Below, one piece after another: positions 44,974 to 56,143 of a stretch of 64,000 nt of DNA (its first letter is position 1; the number at the start of each line of letters is the position of its first letter). The translations under genes were made by a program, and so were the position numbers. This DNA comes from Dactylonectria macrodidyma (Eukaryota; Ascomycota; Sordariomycetes; Hypocreales; Nectriaceae), in assembly GCA_020744425.1 (NCBI GenBank), contig JAGMUV010000011.1:1054001-1118000 (forward strand), read 5' to 3'. The notes beneath the pieces were generated by a model that worked only from the letters and a program-made list of their open reading frames with translations, searched no databases and was not told where the DNA came from.

Positions 44974-46042
44974 TAGAGACTAATAGGAATCATGCCTGCT
45001 AGATGCACCAGGGAAAACACGACGTCATCGGAATTCAGAAATGGGATGATGATGAGATATTATACCTTGGTCAAAAGTCTTTCCGCATGTAGAGCAGAAA
45101 TACAAGGGGCACGCAAGGGCCGACGAGCTGTCATATTCTTCCCTTGTCTCCATTCTCTTAGATTAGACTGTTGTAGAAGCGAGTTCTGGGAATGCGGTAC
45201 GATGTGGATGACCAATCCACGTGGAGGGGATAAGTGAGATTGAGTTGGAAGTTGATTGTGAGAATGGGCCACGCGTGATATGCCTGAGGCATTGAGAAGA
45301 ACTGTCCACTACTAACCCCTGTTGATTTGGCTTCCGCAGGTGTTAGCCATGTTACAGGCAAGAAAACACCACATACAATTAGCGCCCATTGAATATTGCA
45401 GAGCAAGCAAATATCAACTGTCAACGTTAAAAGATAGAAAGGTACAAAAATAAAATCCTCGTTCCTTGATAAATCGGCATACGGACTGTCATCTCTGAAG
45501 ATGAAGTGAAATCCTTGTTGACATTCCGTAGGATATTCACTCCCAAAGACCCTGCCCAAGTTAATTGTTGCATTTTTGCCACTACGGCGAAAGGGAATGA
45601 ACACTCCGCTAATGCGCAGTGCAGTAATGGCTTATATACTGGGTGTGACATTAATGCTCTAGGGTACGCAGTGTTTTTATGCCACCACGCCTCCGGGGGA
45701 AGGAAAACACCGCATACACTACTAATAGCTATTATAAGGTAAGCAAGATGATAACTAAACCAATATCAAAGTTACAAATTATAGTAATGTTCTATGGTAT
45801 GTAATCTTTTTCTGTCACCCCTTACCACGCAGAGCGACGTTAATAAACAACTGAGGATCATTTTTGAGCAGTGTACATCATACAAGTTGAACATTTCATG
45901 CTGTGCCAACCCTCACTTCCTGATGCCATCGGAAGATAGTACGGTTTTTCAGCTCTCGGAAGCTTCAAAGCAGAGTTTTGTTGATAAAGTCTGGATTTAT
46001 TCCCAATGAACAATGAAAAGAGATGCAGCATAACGCCCTCCC
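44974..46042. other. Intergenic region with diverged internal duplication
   Basis: About 1.07 kb. Two stretches (about 45340-45400 and 45655-45725) share ...GRAAAACACCRCATACA...; on the minus strand both could encode CGVFLP. No frame starts with ATG and extends far enough to support a gene, so I treat it as non-coding or decayed. Confidence 0.4.
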
Positions 46043-49000
46043 CTAAGGCTCCATCCAAGCACAATCCAGCGTCAAAGTATGTGATGTGTCTTGACACCTC
46101 ACGCCAAACTTAAAGCATTCCAAGCAAATATCAAAATCGCCACCGCCGCAAATGTCGCAGTGATAATAATTCGAGTCATCGCCAATGCATAGTAAACATG
46201 CATCGCACCATGCCAAGCTTGCGTCGAAAGGCGTGCTCTCCACTGTTGTCGGGATGTCCTCGTCGCTTACGTGAAAACCTCTCTTCTCGGCCTCATTTTG
46301 TAGGAAATCGGCAACTTCGCGGTGTCCGTTCCTCTTGGCCCACCAGAATGCTGTTCGGCCAAAGTCATCTTGCTGACTGAATTGAAAGTCTTCAGCCGCA
46401 AGAAGAGCCCTCACTGTTGCGACATGACCATTTCTTGCCGCGACGAATAGAGCTGTTGCACCATGCCAGTCCTTGGTGCTTGTTGCCCACAAGTTGGTAT
46501 CCAACAGCAGCTGGACTACCCGAACATGCCCGTTTCTGGATGCGAGGAACAATGGTGTGCGGCCACAGGCATCCATACCAGAGGCTTCATCATTGTCTGC
46601 TGTCTCCAATTCATCCGTAATCACCTTGATAGGCGCCATTATCGAATGTGCTTTCTTCCTGATCAGCAGGTCGACAACCTCAAGATGCCCATTCTGACAT
46701 GCCGAATGCAGAGCGGTATATCCATCATTGGCTACAACTGATACATCGACCCCCTTCTTGATCAGCAGGTCAACAACCTCAAGCTGTCCAGTCTGGCATG
46801 CCGAATGCAGAGCCGTGTATCCATCGATAGCTCCAGCTGATGGATCGGCCCCCTTCTCGATCAACAGCTCGACTACCTCAAGATGCCCACTATGGCATGC
46901 AACATGAAGAGGCGTGCGCCCATGAGTCGCAGCAACTGAGACATCGGCTCCTTTTTCGATCAAAAAGTCGACTACCTTGATGTGCCCATTATAACATGCT
47001 GTGTAAACGGGTGTAAACAGACCAGTGGCTGTAGTTGAGATATCAGCTCCATTCTTTATCAACAAGTTGACTACCTCAATTTTCCCGCGCTGGCACGCTT
47101 TGTAGAGAGGCCCGAACCCATCAGCGCCTGGAGCCGAGATATTAGCTCCGTGCTTAATCAATGCATTGACAATGTCGACGTGGCCGGAAAATGATGCCAA
47201 ATGAATGGGCATATCTCCATCGTCTGTAATAGCCATTACATCAGCGCCGCCACGAAGGAGTAGGTTTGCCACCTCCAAGTGCCCATAATAGCTGGCCATG
47301 TGAAGTGGCGCCCAGTCTTCAATATCTGTAGTTGTCACATCGGCATGTTCCTTCAGGAGTAGATCGACGACGCTCACGTTTCCCTTTTCGGAAGCAACTG
47401 TCAGAGCAGATCCAAACGAGCGCTTTTCGTCGATGGCACAAGTACTGGATTGCATGATATGCCTTAAAACCTCTGCAAAGCCAAGTTCTGCAGCGTAGTG
47501 TAGGGGGGTTGCCGGGATTTCATCTACATATGTGGATATACGCAGTTTTTTCTTCGAGTCTCGGTACTTTCTCCATGGTTCCCAATTTGGATTGTCTGTA
47601 TTAAACAGTCCAATTATGAGTTCCACCAAGGCAGTTTCATTGCCCCCGCTGATCGTCGCATGTTCGGACCAAGTACTGGCTGCGTATTCCCGGAACGACT
47701 GCTTGATCTGCGTTGCTCTGGTGTCTGGAGAATCTTCCCATACTCCTCGGTAATTGACATAACGCAGACATAGAGCACCAAGTCTCGCATTTTCCAGTGC
47801 GTCATTTGAGCATTGAAACTTATGATTTGACATCAGGAGTTCCCCTTGAGCCGAAGTGTGGGACAAGAAGTACTGCTTGATAGAGAAATGGGCCAAGTGA
47901 ACTGTCTTCAAGGTTTCACAATTGCCTGATAAGGTCTCTCTGACTTCCAGCAATGATCCACACGGACCAAGAATCTCGTTATCAATGTATTCTTCATCCA
48001 CGGAATCGGGGAGCTCTTCAACAGGTAGCTGATTACGCTCGTTATCAATGAGTACCGCTTCTGTGATCTCGCAGACACTTAGTGGACGTAGAGCGAATGC
48101 GGCCCATCGTAGAAGATTGTAGGCTCGAGTTCTTTCTTCATCAGGGAGTTGAGACATTCTTGTCCAGTTGCGTTCGTAGACATATTCCAGCTGGGCTGGG
48201 GCCTTGTCAATGGCGTCCTCGAGCTGCCTCTTGTTTTTCCAACTGCGTAGTGAATTCTCTTGCATTCGAACCCATATGAACTGGCCTTCGGAGCGGTCTG
48301 CCATTTTCAGAGAGACGTCAATCTTGGTGACTTCGTCCTTCTTGGGGAGCTTTCGGTCGACAATACTTCTGGAAAACAATAGGACATCGTGCTGGACATC
48401 TTGAGAAGATATCCTCAGCTCAGAAAATCCTCTCATGCAGGTGAGGACCCGCCGGAGTTCAGGCTCGTCACGACTAGCGATCATAAGACGAGTGTTCGTA
48501 TCTGCAACGGCCTGCCCCATCGCTTCAATGAACCCGGTGATACTGTTGCGTCCCTCTCGGTTCTCTCCAATCCAGGTACATTCATCTAGTCCGTCAAGTA
48601 TAAGGGTGCAGCCTGGCACATGATATACGATGTCTTGGAAGAGAGCGACGATGGTGGTTCTTGTGGCGATTTGTTCGTCCTGAGTCAACCATCTCTCACG
48701 GGCCAACTCAAATGCAGTTTGATCGTGGGATATTACCTGAGCTATCCATGATCGTATCACTGAATAGGGATCGCTGCGGCTCTCGAAACTGCTGGATAGG
48801 AAGAAATATGCTAGATGTGTCTTGAGCGTTGACTGAAGGTGTTCGACAACGCTTGCACAAAGGATAGTCTTCCCAAACCCTGCAGGTGCCGTTACCCACA
48901 GAAGCTTGGAATCTTGCCCTGTGGTATTTGGCATCACCCAACTGGTAAATTCAGGGCGGCTTAGGATCCAACTGCAGGTTTTTGGGACACTTTTTTGAAT

Positions 49001-49762
49001 GGCGTCATTGTAGAGATCGGTAGAGGACTGTCGACTAAGCCAGGTGTGCAGGTCTCGTCGTGTTTCGGCTGCTACTATTAGCCTCATGTTGGGAATTGGA
49101 GGCCAGAAGCACTTTCACCTTCTATTTCTTCTTCTATCTTCAGTAACGTCTTTTTGAGCTCAGCGAGACCAATACTTTCGTCAAAAATGTCTATTGCTTG
49201 TAAGATTATGCGATAGTCAAACAATAGTGGCTTGAATCGAACCTTGTGTTGGTTGAGAGTCATAAGTCGACCTAACTGCTGCCTCCCGCGGAGCGTCCAA
49301 GGGAACTAGCGAATGAAGCTGTTGCACTAGAATGGAAAATTGTTCAACTTGAGCTGTGCGCTTTCTTTTACCTCTCAATGCCCAAGCAAGCTTCTGCCGT
49401 TTCGATTCTGTCTGGACAGTGTCATTGGGCCTAATGGGATTTGTGGTGCGCCCCCTACGAGGGAAAGCATCATCCGAGTCCTTAGAAATCTTCATAATCA
49501 TATACAAGAGTTCTTTTGCCATCGATAAAACCTCAGGGTCATCCAAAGCATGGTGGTGACGCTCCGCCAGCTGACCCTTCTCGACGCCGATGCTTCGCCC
49601 CCACTGTTCAAATCGGAGCTTGTCGGCATCAAACTGAGCAGCCAGAGAGCGTGAGTCGTGTTCGAAATCTCGGTAAGAGTCGACATTTTCGATGACTTCT
49701 AGGCAGGAACTGAACAGGCCTGCTAGGCCTGCTATTCCGACAGCCAGACCTACTGGCTCCAT
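46043..49762 (-). CDS. NLR-like protein: HeLo - NACHT - ankyrin repeats - ZZ zinc finger
   Basis: Three exons encode about 1,209 residues. Exon 1 (from 49762) encodes a HeLo/prion-inhibition-type domain (MEPVGLAVGIAGLAGLFSSC ...), the death-effector class of fungal NLRs. A 46-bp intron near 49197-49276 has two equally good splice solutions of the same length. A short exon ends at 49119, and exon 3 runs 49074-46043. The NACHT NTPase has a Walker A (APAGFGKT, about 48895-48866), a Walker B (LILDGLDE) and the RLMIASRDEPEL sensor block. About eleven ankyrin units of 33 residues follow (about 47515-46300), the central ones nearly identical. The C-terminus is a ZZ-type zinc finger (CDAC, CDICGGGDFDICLEC). 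NLRs of this class detect non-self and trigger cell death; the ZZ finger may serve as an added sensor or scaffold. Confidence 0.9.
46658..46834 (-). repeat. Near-identical adjacent ankyrin-encoding repeats
   Basis: Two neighbouring 99-bp units (46658-46735 and 46757-46834 compared) match at roughly 85-90% of bases by eye, including the long block GCATGCCGAATGCAGAGC. This indicates recent duplication or concerted evolution of the recognition repeats. Confidence 0.7.
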
Positions 49763-51311
49763 GGCTGGGAGCGAGTTGGTAGCGGAGGATTGTGGATTGA
49801 GGCCATGTGGGTGTTCTCGGCGTTTTCAAACTTGCGGCCTTTATGCAGCCCAGCCTGACAGGGCTCGATTGAGGCGGGGTTGGAGCTGAGCAACTGCAGC
49901 CAGCAGACCATGTCTTACGCTGCGCCACGATCAGCATGCTTGCAGCTTGAGACAAGTTATGAGACCCAAGTCGTAATGGTGGGCTGCAGATAAGTCGCAT
50001 TGGGCGTGGACAGCCGTTTCAGCTAATAAGAAACTGAATACAGCCTAGATATTTTAATGGTTTTTTGATATCGTTCGCATACAGGGAATGGAAGTAGTCT
50101 AGTATTAAAGAAAATCCCGCTGTTAGGAAAACAGCATGGGTATAATAACAAAGCCCAGCGTCCCAACAACCCAAAAATGTATCGGTGGTGTGCTGCATTA
50201 CGGATGCCGTCCTACTCCAACTCTCTTCAAGATGCACACAGTGCCTCAATCAGCTGAATGTGATATAGACTAATCTCTACGAGCTTAGATCCTGCAATGG
50301 ACCGTTTTCTAATCTACCCTCAATACGCCATACTGCATTGTACACGGAACGACCGCACGACGTGGCTGCTCTCCGCGTATCGCTAGAGTCAACGAACCAC
50401 CATACGCCTACGCAACATATAGGGATGGTTTCCTATAGGATATTCTAATTGTATTTTTTTTTGTGAATAGACGAGTCGGATTTCAGAAAGAAAAATAAGT
50501 GGTATAAATAAAGAATTCGTCGAGAACGATGGGGCGTGGAAAATTGTTTGACGATACGACAGGGCATCAAAGGTGGAAATCTCCCGGATACACTAAAATG
50601 ACGGAGATCAATTTTGGTTACCGAAAGAAATTGATAAATGATTCAGTGAGTGGTTGCGGACAGAGACGCTATTTCTCAATAAATAAAGTATGGAACTTGA
50701 GAAATCCGGAAACATTGTGAAATAGTATAGGATTGGTTTCGCTCCGAGTCACAGCCAATCGCTGTACTTCATAAAATGCCTCCGTTGGACGGTATGGGCT
50801 TTAGGGTGCCGAGTCGATGGTTACATAGCTGACCACGGCGATTTGGGGAAGACCTGGTCAAAGAGCGGGGTGCATTAGGAACCGATCAAACTGACAACAG
50901 CGGTCTTGATGTCAGAACTTATCGATGATCGGCATTTTTCTGGTCTGAGCGTGAACTACGGAGTACACGGTCGTGGAACAGGGGCCGAGCATAGTGGAAT
51001 TTGCGCCGTATCTAGACGACAGGACCACCATGCCATCCCTGTCGACATGGGATGGTTTCTCCTCTTTCTCCTCACTTCATCTCACGACAGGTAGAACCGG
51101 CCATAAATTTATATCCCGCAGCCTACCAAATGCTACACAAGAACGGTTCTGACGTCAAATCTCCACCTCTATTTGCCAGTGCTAGTCTGGGAATCGCTGT
51201 TATTTGGCGGTAGGCGGTTTTAATAACCACACTTGGAATCGGGTGTTTGACTAGGGTAATCTTCAAAGGCGGGCGGCGTAACGGCATAGATAGACATGGG
51301 GTATCTATAAC
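49763..51311. other. Divergent intergenic region
   Basis: About 1.55 kb between the NLR and the C69 gene. It holds a T-run near 50453-50461. A 63-codon ATG frame at 50529 shows no supporting feature. Both gene promoters must lie here. Confidence 0.45.
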
Positions 51312-51319
51312 TATAAAAG
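51312..51319 (+). promoter_or_regulatory. TATA box of the C69 gene
   Basis: TATAAAAG lies 120 bp upstream of the ATG at 51432, followed by a CT-rich leader. Confidence 0.6.
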
Positions 51320-51431
51320 CGTAACTCCATTTTCACATTCCCCGTCCCACCTAGCCGTCCACTTCCTCTTTACGCTCTCAACCCAAGGAGGAACTCAACT
51401 CCACAACGAGGAGCTGAACGACGAAGCAAGC

Positions 51432-53027
51432 ATGGCCCTGGCACTTCAAGCCCTAACTCTAACGAGTTTCCTGGTGTCACCCGCGGCTGCCAGCTATGCT
51501 TTTTACGTTGGCAAGAACCTCACAGCAGATGGAAGCGTCATCGTCGGCGGCACCGGCGAAGAAGTATCGAGTCACTGGCTGCAGCTGTTCCCCGAGCGCG
51601 ATCACGCTTCAAACGCCACAATCACAGTTGGCGTGACCGAAGATGCCACCATCCCAGGCGAACTCATCGAGATCCCGCAGGCCAACCATACTTTTCGCTA
51701 CCTCAGCATGGAGTACTCGGACTTTGAGGGATTCCCTGCGCCGCTTACCAACGGTGGTCTAAATGAGAAGGGCGTGGCTGTGAGGGATGTGTGGGCGGAT
51801 AATAGGGAGGAGCTGATCGACATGACGCCTACGCCGCAGCATGGCTTGCAGTACAGCGACCTTGCGCGGGTGGTCATGGAACGAGCGAGCACTGCGCGCG
51901 AAGGCGTCGAGATTATTGGAGATTTAATTGCCAAGTACGGCGAGGCTACCTATGGTGGCAACTCGCATCTCATCGCCGACAAGGATGAGGGCTGGGTTGT
52001 GTGGGAGATGGCCGGCGGCGAAGGACTATGGGCGGCACAGCGCTTGGGACCCAACGAAGTAAAGGTCTTGTATCCGGGATATATCGAAGATTTCCCCGTC
52101 GACTTCGCTGACAGCAAAGACTTCATGGGCTCTGATAACATCGTCTCCTTTGCCGTTGACCAAGGCTGGTGGAGTGCCGACTCTGGAGAGCCGTTCAACA
52201 TCTTTAACGTGTACGGCCCTCAGGATCCAGAGCACACGGCTCGCGATGGAGGATACAAGTTCATGTCCCAGGCAGCCCTCGAAAATGCCACGCTCGCCAT
52301 GGCGCCCGTCACCGAAGCAGACATGATCGAACGTGTGCGAGACTACCGAATCGACGACGACGAATCCGGCTACGGACAGGTCGTCAGCCTCCGAGCCGGT
52401 ATCGATCGGGATCTCCTCCGCATCTGGATCGCACCGATCGGGTCTGTCGCCGCGCCCTTCGTGCCGTGGTGGCTCGGAGTGCAGTCTATCCCTCCCGAGT
52501 TTGGCGAGCACCGATATCTGACGACAGGCGCTTCCGGCAGCTTCCTCAACCCGGACTACCAGTTCCAAGAGGCATCCGTCTTTGCCGGGCGCATCTTCAA
52601 GCGAGTCCTGTACTACATGTGCAGCGCGCCTCATACGTATCTCCCCATCATCACCAAGATGTTCGAGGGCTTTGAAAAACAGTCGCGTGCTCAGGTCTCG
52701 GAGTGGGTAGAGAAGGGCGCCCAAGTCCTGATTTCTCAGGGTCAGCGGAAGACAGCGCAGAAGCTCTTGACATTCTATTCGCATACCCGTGCCGCCGAGG
52801 CGCTGAAAATGGGCAGCAACATGGCGGATTCGCTAGACTCCTACATCAAACTTACCGGCCAGTGGCAAAACCCCACGGGTAGCGAGATCAACGATGCGGG
52901 AGAAGGAGCCGAAACTGTCAACTGCTTGGTGGGTTATGACCCTGATCAGCCGATTGACAAGCAGCGGGATGCGTCAAGAAAGCGGTTCTACATGAGGAGC
53001 TCTCGTATTCGAAGGCAGAATAAATGA
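51432..53027 (+). CDS. Peptidase C69 (dipeptidase-like) with Ser in place of the nucleophile Cys
   Basis: A single-exon protein of 531 residues with a signal peptide (about 1-20, ending PAAA). Family landmarks: YVGKNLTADGSVIVGG at the mature N-terminus, APLTNGGLNEKGVAVRD, YGEATYGGNSHLIAD, WVVWEMAGG, and GSDNIVSFAVDQGWW. In C69 Ntn-hydrolases a Cys at the start of the mature chain is the nucleophile (fungal homologues typically read A-C-F/Y-A-V-Y-V-G). Here the position reads A-A-S21-Y-A-F-Y-V-G. Ser is a possible Ntn nucleophile, so the enzyme could have changed chemistry or lost activity. It probably acts in the secretory pathway or outside the cell. Confidence 0.9.
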   Translation: MALALQALTLTSFLVSPAAASYAFYVGKNLTADGSVIVGGTGEEVSSHWLQLFPERDHASNATITVGVTEDATIPGELIEIPQANHTFRYLSMEYSDFEGFPAPLTNGGLNEKGVAVRDVWADNREELIDMTPTPQHGLQYSDLARVVMERASTAREGVEIIGDLIAKYGEATYGGNSHLIADKDEGWVVWEMAGGEGLWAAQRLGPNEVKVLYPGYIEDFPVDFADSKDFMGSDNIVSFAVDQGWWSADSGEPFNIFNVYGPQDPEHTARDGGYKFMSQAALENATLAMAPVTEADMIERVRDYRIDDDESGYGQVVSLRAGIDRDLLRIWIAPIGSVAAPFVPWWLGVQSIPPEFGEHRYLTTGASGSFLNPDYQFQEASVFAGRIFKRVLYYMCSAPHTYLPIITKMFEGFEKQSRAQVSEWVEKGAQVLISQGQRKTAQKLLTFYSHTRAAEALKMGSNMADSLDSYIKLTGQWQNPTGSEINDAGEGAETVNCLVGYDPDQPIDKQRDASRKRFYMRSSRIRRQNK

Positions 53028-53217
53028 TTCATGAAATGAATACCATGCTCTGGCCAAACACCTGCCAGTGGACAATTGCATCAAAAATGGTACAATTTAG
53101 AAGCAAAGAGTGACATATTAATTAACAAATTCTTATCATCCATTCTCGGGGGGTATGCTGTGTTCCACAACCTTGTAAGCTTCCAGAATCCCATCATATG
53201 ATAATCAGTACATATTC
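53028..53217. other. Short convergent spacer
   Basis: 190 bp between two convergent stop codons, with AATTAATTAAC-like AT-rich sequence that probably serves both 3' ends. Confidence 0.5.
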
Positions 53218-54960
53218 CTACACAATGTCATATATGCAGCTTTGGCCATCCATGTCTCCTAGAACTAGGGACTTTCCGTCTGCAGAAAAGGCCAGCTGAG
53301 TGATGCGGTCCAGGTTCTCAAATTGTTCATATCCAGCCTTGGGGCCGCTGTCCATGGCAGTCGCATCCCGATCTGGCCAGCACCAAATCTCCTTTCCGGT
53401 GGTGATATCGAGGATGGCAAGGCATCCTCTGCCGCCCATGTTATTCTTGCTCGCCTCGCAATATGCAACAAGGCGACAGTCCGGTGAAATACAACAGACT
53501 GTATTGGGGATTCTAAAGGTACGTGTCGAGTTCGACACGAGGTCCCATACCAGGACGTATCTGAAAGGGACTGAAGTGGGAGAGAGATAGTAGTTACCGC
53601 CACCGCCAGTCTGAGTTATGGGCGCCATCAAAACTTGATAGCTGGAGGGGATCCAAATGGAAACCACGGCGCTCCCATATGTCGCTAGTTCACAGGGAAG
53701 AGCCGTCTCCAGCTCCCTGTGTTGCTCAGGCCTTATCAGCTTGAAAGGCGTGTTCGAAAGGTCACTATCGTCGTGAATCTCCCAAGCGGCCAGCAGAACC
53801 TCCCTGTCTGGGGGTGGGTGGCCAGCGCGTGTTTGACGCGGACCTGCGGCAGCCACAAGCATTGGGCTCGTCGCTGATAGAGCGAGCTCGGGGTACTGAA
53901 AGCCGCAGGGTAGATCGGCTTTGCGGAGGTCGATGCTGCGTAATTTGGTCAAGGGCTTTTTCCCTTTTGCGACCGTGTAGATGTCAATGCACTTTTTGTC
54001 GCCGTGGTAGAGGGCGAGTGCGCCCTGTCCCATTTCGTAGGATCTAAACTGGCATGCTGCCCACCTGTCTGCGTCGTCAATCGACTGGAGGCACTTCCGA
54101 TCAGTCCATCTCCAGATTTCGAGAGAATGTCCGAAGCGAGTGGCGATGACAATGAGGCCGGACGACTCGGAGAGAATCGCGTGGCTTCGAATGAGGTATT
54201 CTCGCGACCGAGTCTGGGCTTCGGTATATGCAGAAAATTTGAGGGTGCTTAGGACAGTTTCGCTCGCCACTGACCAAATCCGAATGACATTCTTCCCATG
54301 CTTGCTGGCGAGGGTGGATGATGTTGACGACAAGTCCAGATAGTGGATGCCGTTCTTCCTTTTGTTTTCGGATTCAAAAGTCCCCTTGAGCACTACATTG
54401 ATCCTAGTGACGGCTTTTTTGGGCTCATCTGCGGCCTCTAGAGGTGGGTAGGATGGGTGGCGTGGATGCACTGAAGAGCGGAGCGACAGCGACTCGAATC
54501 CATCGAATCCCGAGGTCGCCCTGGAGGATCGCGAGTGCTGCGTTGTGTCGACAGATGTGAAAGAGGCATTTGATGAGACTCTGTGGGAGGTTCTTGCTGA
54601 TGGCAGAGCTGGTAGTGGCTTGGATGGCGGAGGGTGCTTGCTGAGGGTCGACACATATGAACCTGAAGTAGAGGGTCGTCTCTGCGTGTATTGTGAATCT
54701 GGTCGAAGGGAAGATTTCCTTGGAGACGTCGGTCCCGTGGATATAGCGTGGTATTGCACGTCGTCCTGTTGAAAATTGTCGTCGTATTGCATGCTGCTGG
54801 TTTTTCCCGCGACAGGGGAAACGGGCTCCTGATGCGACAGTGGGGTAGGGAAGCGCGTCAAAAGGGCACCAATCCCGTCGTCCACCTCGGCTGAGAAAGA
54901 CCGCTGATCTTGGCGTGTACCCATTGCTGGCAAGACATAGGACAGGTCTGAGAGGTCCAT
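53218..54960 (-). CDS. WD40-like beta-propeller protein with disordered N-terminus
   Basis: A single exon from the ATG ending at 54960 (the preceding in-frame codon is TTG), 580 residues. The first ~190 residues are rich in Ser, Pro and Arg (e.g. SKHPPPSKPLPALPSA), probably disordered and phosphorylated. From about 200 on, blade-like strands appear: NVIRIWSV, LEIWRWTDRKCLQSI, IDIYTVAKG, VLVWDLVSNSTRTF, LAILDITTGKEIWCWPD, and a final LAFSADGKSLVLGDMDGQSCIYDI. The WD signatures are irregular. Such proteins are scaffolds; the partner is unknown. The gene model is simple and convincing. Confidence 0.85.
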   Translation of the reverse strand: MDLSDLSYVLPAMGTRQDQRSFSAEVDDGIGALLTRFPTPLSHQEPVSPVAGKTSSMQYDDNFQQDDVQYHAISTGPTSPRKSSLRPDSQYTQRRPSTSGSYVSTLSKHPPPSKPLPALPSARTSHRVSSNASFTSVDTTQHSRSSRATSGFDGFESLSLRSSVHPRHPSYPPLEAADEPKKAVTRINVVLKGTFESENKRKNGIHYLDLSSTSSTLASKHGKNVIRIWSVASETVLSTLKFSAYTEAQTRSREYLIRSHAILSESSGLIVIATRFGHSLEIWRWTDRKCLQSIDDADRWAACQFRSYEMGQGALALYHGDKKCIDIYTVAKGKKPLTKLRSIDLRKADLPCGFQYPELALSATSPMLVAAAGPRQTRAGHPPPDREVLLAAWEIHDDSDLSNTPFKLIRPEQHRELETALPCELATYGSAVVSIWIPSSYQVLMAPITQTGGGGNYYLSPTSVPFRYVLVWDLVSNSTRTFRIPNTVCCISPDCRLVAYCEASKNNMGGRGCLAILDITTGKEIWCWPDRDATAMDSGPKAGYEQFENLDRITQLAFSADGKSLVLGDMDGQSCIYDIV

Positions 54961-56143
54961 CAATAGGCTCCAGGCTTCATCTTAGAAGGTAAGACAAAGC
55001 AAAAAAAGGAACGTCTGATCGAAAAAGAAGAATCGCGTGCTCAAAAAACTTCGTGGGGAGAGATGGGGTTGTGGCGATCACTGCTGCGGGGAAGAGGATC
55101 CATTTGGGGAGTTTTCTATTACGGCCTGGCTTCTGGTCTGCAGGCAGGCTACTGGTTCTGCGGGCTGACCTACCTAATAACTACTGGTGTACTGGGTCCT
55201 ATAGCCTGGCAACTGGGTAATTAATCCCTCCACCATTACCCCCGACTTCTTCCCCCACAGTGAGCCACAGTCACGGAACCGAGTCAAAAACGGCCCGAAA
55301 ACCTCCAGGATCCAACAGCTCAGGGCTCAGTTAGTGGGTGTAGCTACTTGCGTAGGCTGCTTAGCTAGACGTGCGACACTGGTAGTCCCTCTGCCACACT
55401 TGCCACGCCTCGGGCCCGGGGGACTGTCGAGCGTCGCTAATGCTGGAGAGGACCAGGAACTTTGAGCCTAGCCTGCGGAGCTATCTCGGTGCCTCTGCTT
55501 GCCCGTCACAAGTGTCATCACATGCAGTCCTTCCATCGCGGCCCTTGGCGGCTCAAGATTCAATTTCATGACACGGTCGCTACCAACGTAAAGAAAAAAG
55601 TCTGTCTCACAGTGATGGAAAAATCCGCGGAACCTACGGGAATCCGTGACATCTTATCCCTGTTATGTTGGTTGACTGCTCATGAAGGCGGAAGATCGGG
55701 GCGCCTCCGGGCTGTCCCTTGCCTGACGTGGACCCTGTCTCATGATGAAGCTATTAAGTTATGCATTGGTAATAAACGAGCCTACAGGCCAGGGAGAGTT
55801 GCTCAACCAGCATCATATCATGTGATGAACCCAATCACAGTCTATTATGTAAGAATTATTGGATATTCAAATATTCCCAATTACTTCAAAAGAAGCCGGT
55901 CTACTTGTCACAGAGTTCTTCGAGGATTTTATCCCCTTCGGCTGGTTGACGTAATCTGGTTGTTTTTAATAGAGTTGATTGAGACACGAAGGCATTTGCA
56001 ATGCAGCACTCAACCTAAGCAATTTGAGTTGCGGGGCTGCTGCGCTCGGGTCTCGTGCTTCTACTGTTCTCTCTTTTTCCTGAATTCTATTTCCTTTTAT
56101 TGGGCTACTCCGATCCCCTCTCTTCTGTCACAGCATCCATCTA
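54961..56143. other. Intergenic region
   Basis: About 1.18 kb. The left part is the promoter of the WD40 gene. A long open frame (55462-56172, plus) lacks an early ATG and overlaps the kinase-like gene's 3' end, so I do not call it. Confidence 0.45.

Noticed and set aside
45158..45604. 148-codon minus-strand frame with hydrophobic stretches
   Set aside because: Starts with GTG, no clear splice extension; treated as possible decayed sequence only.
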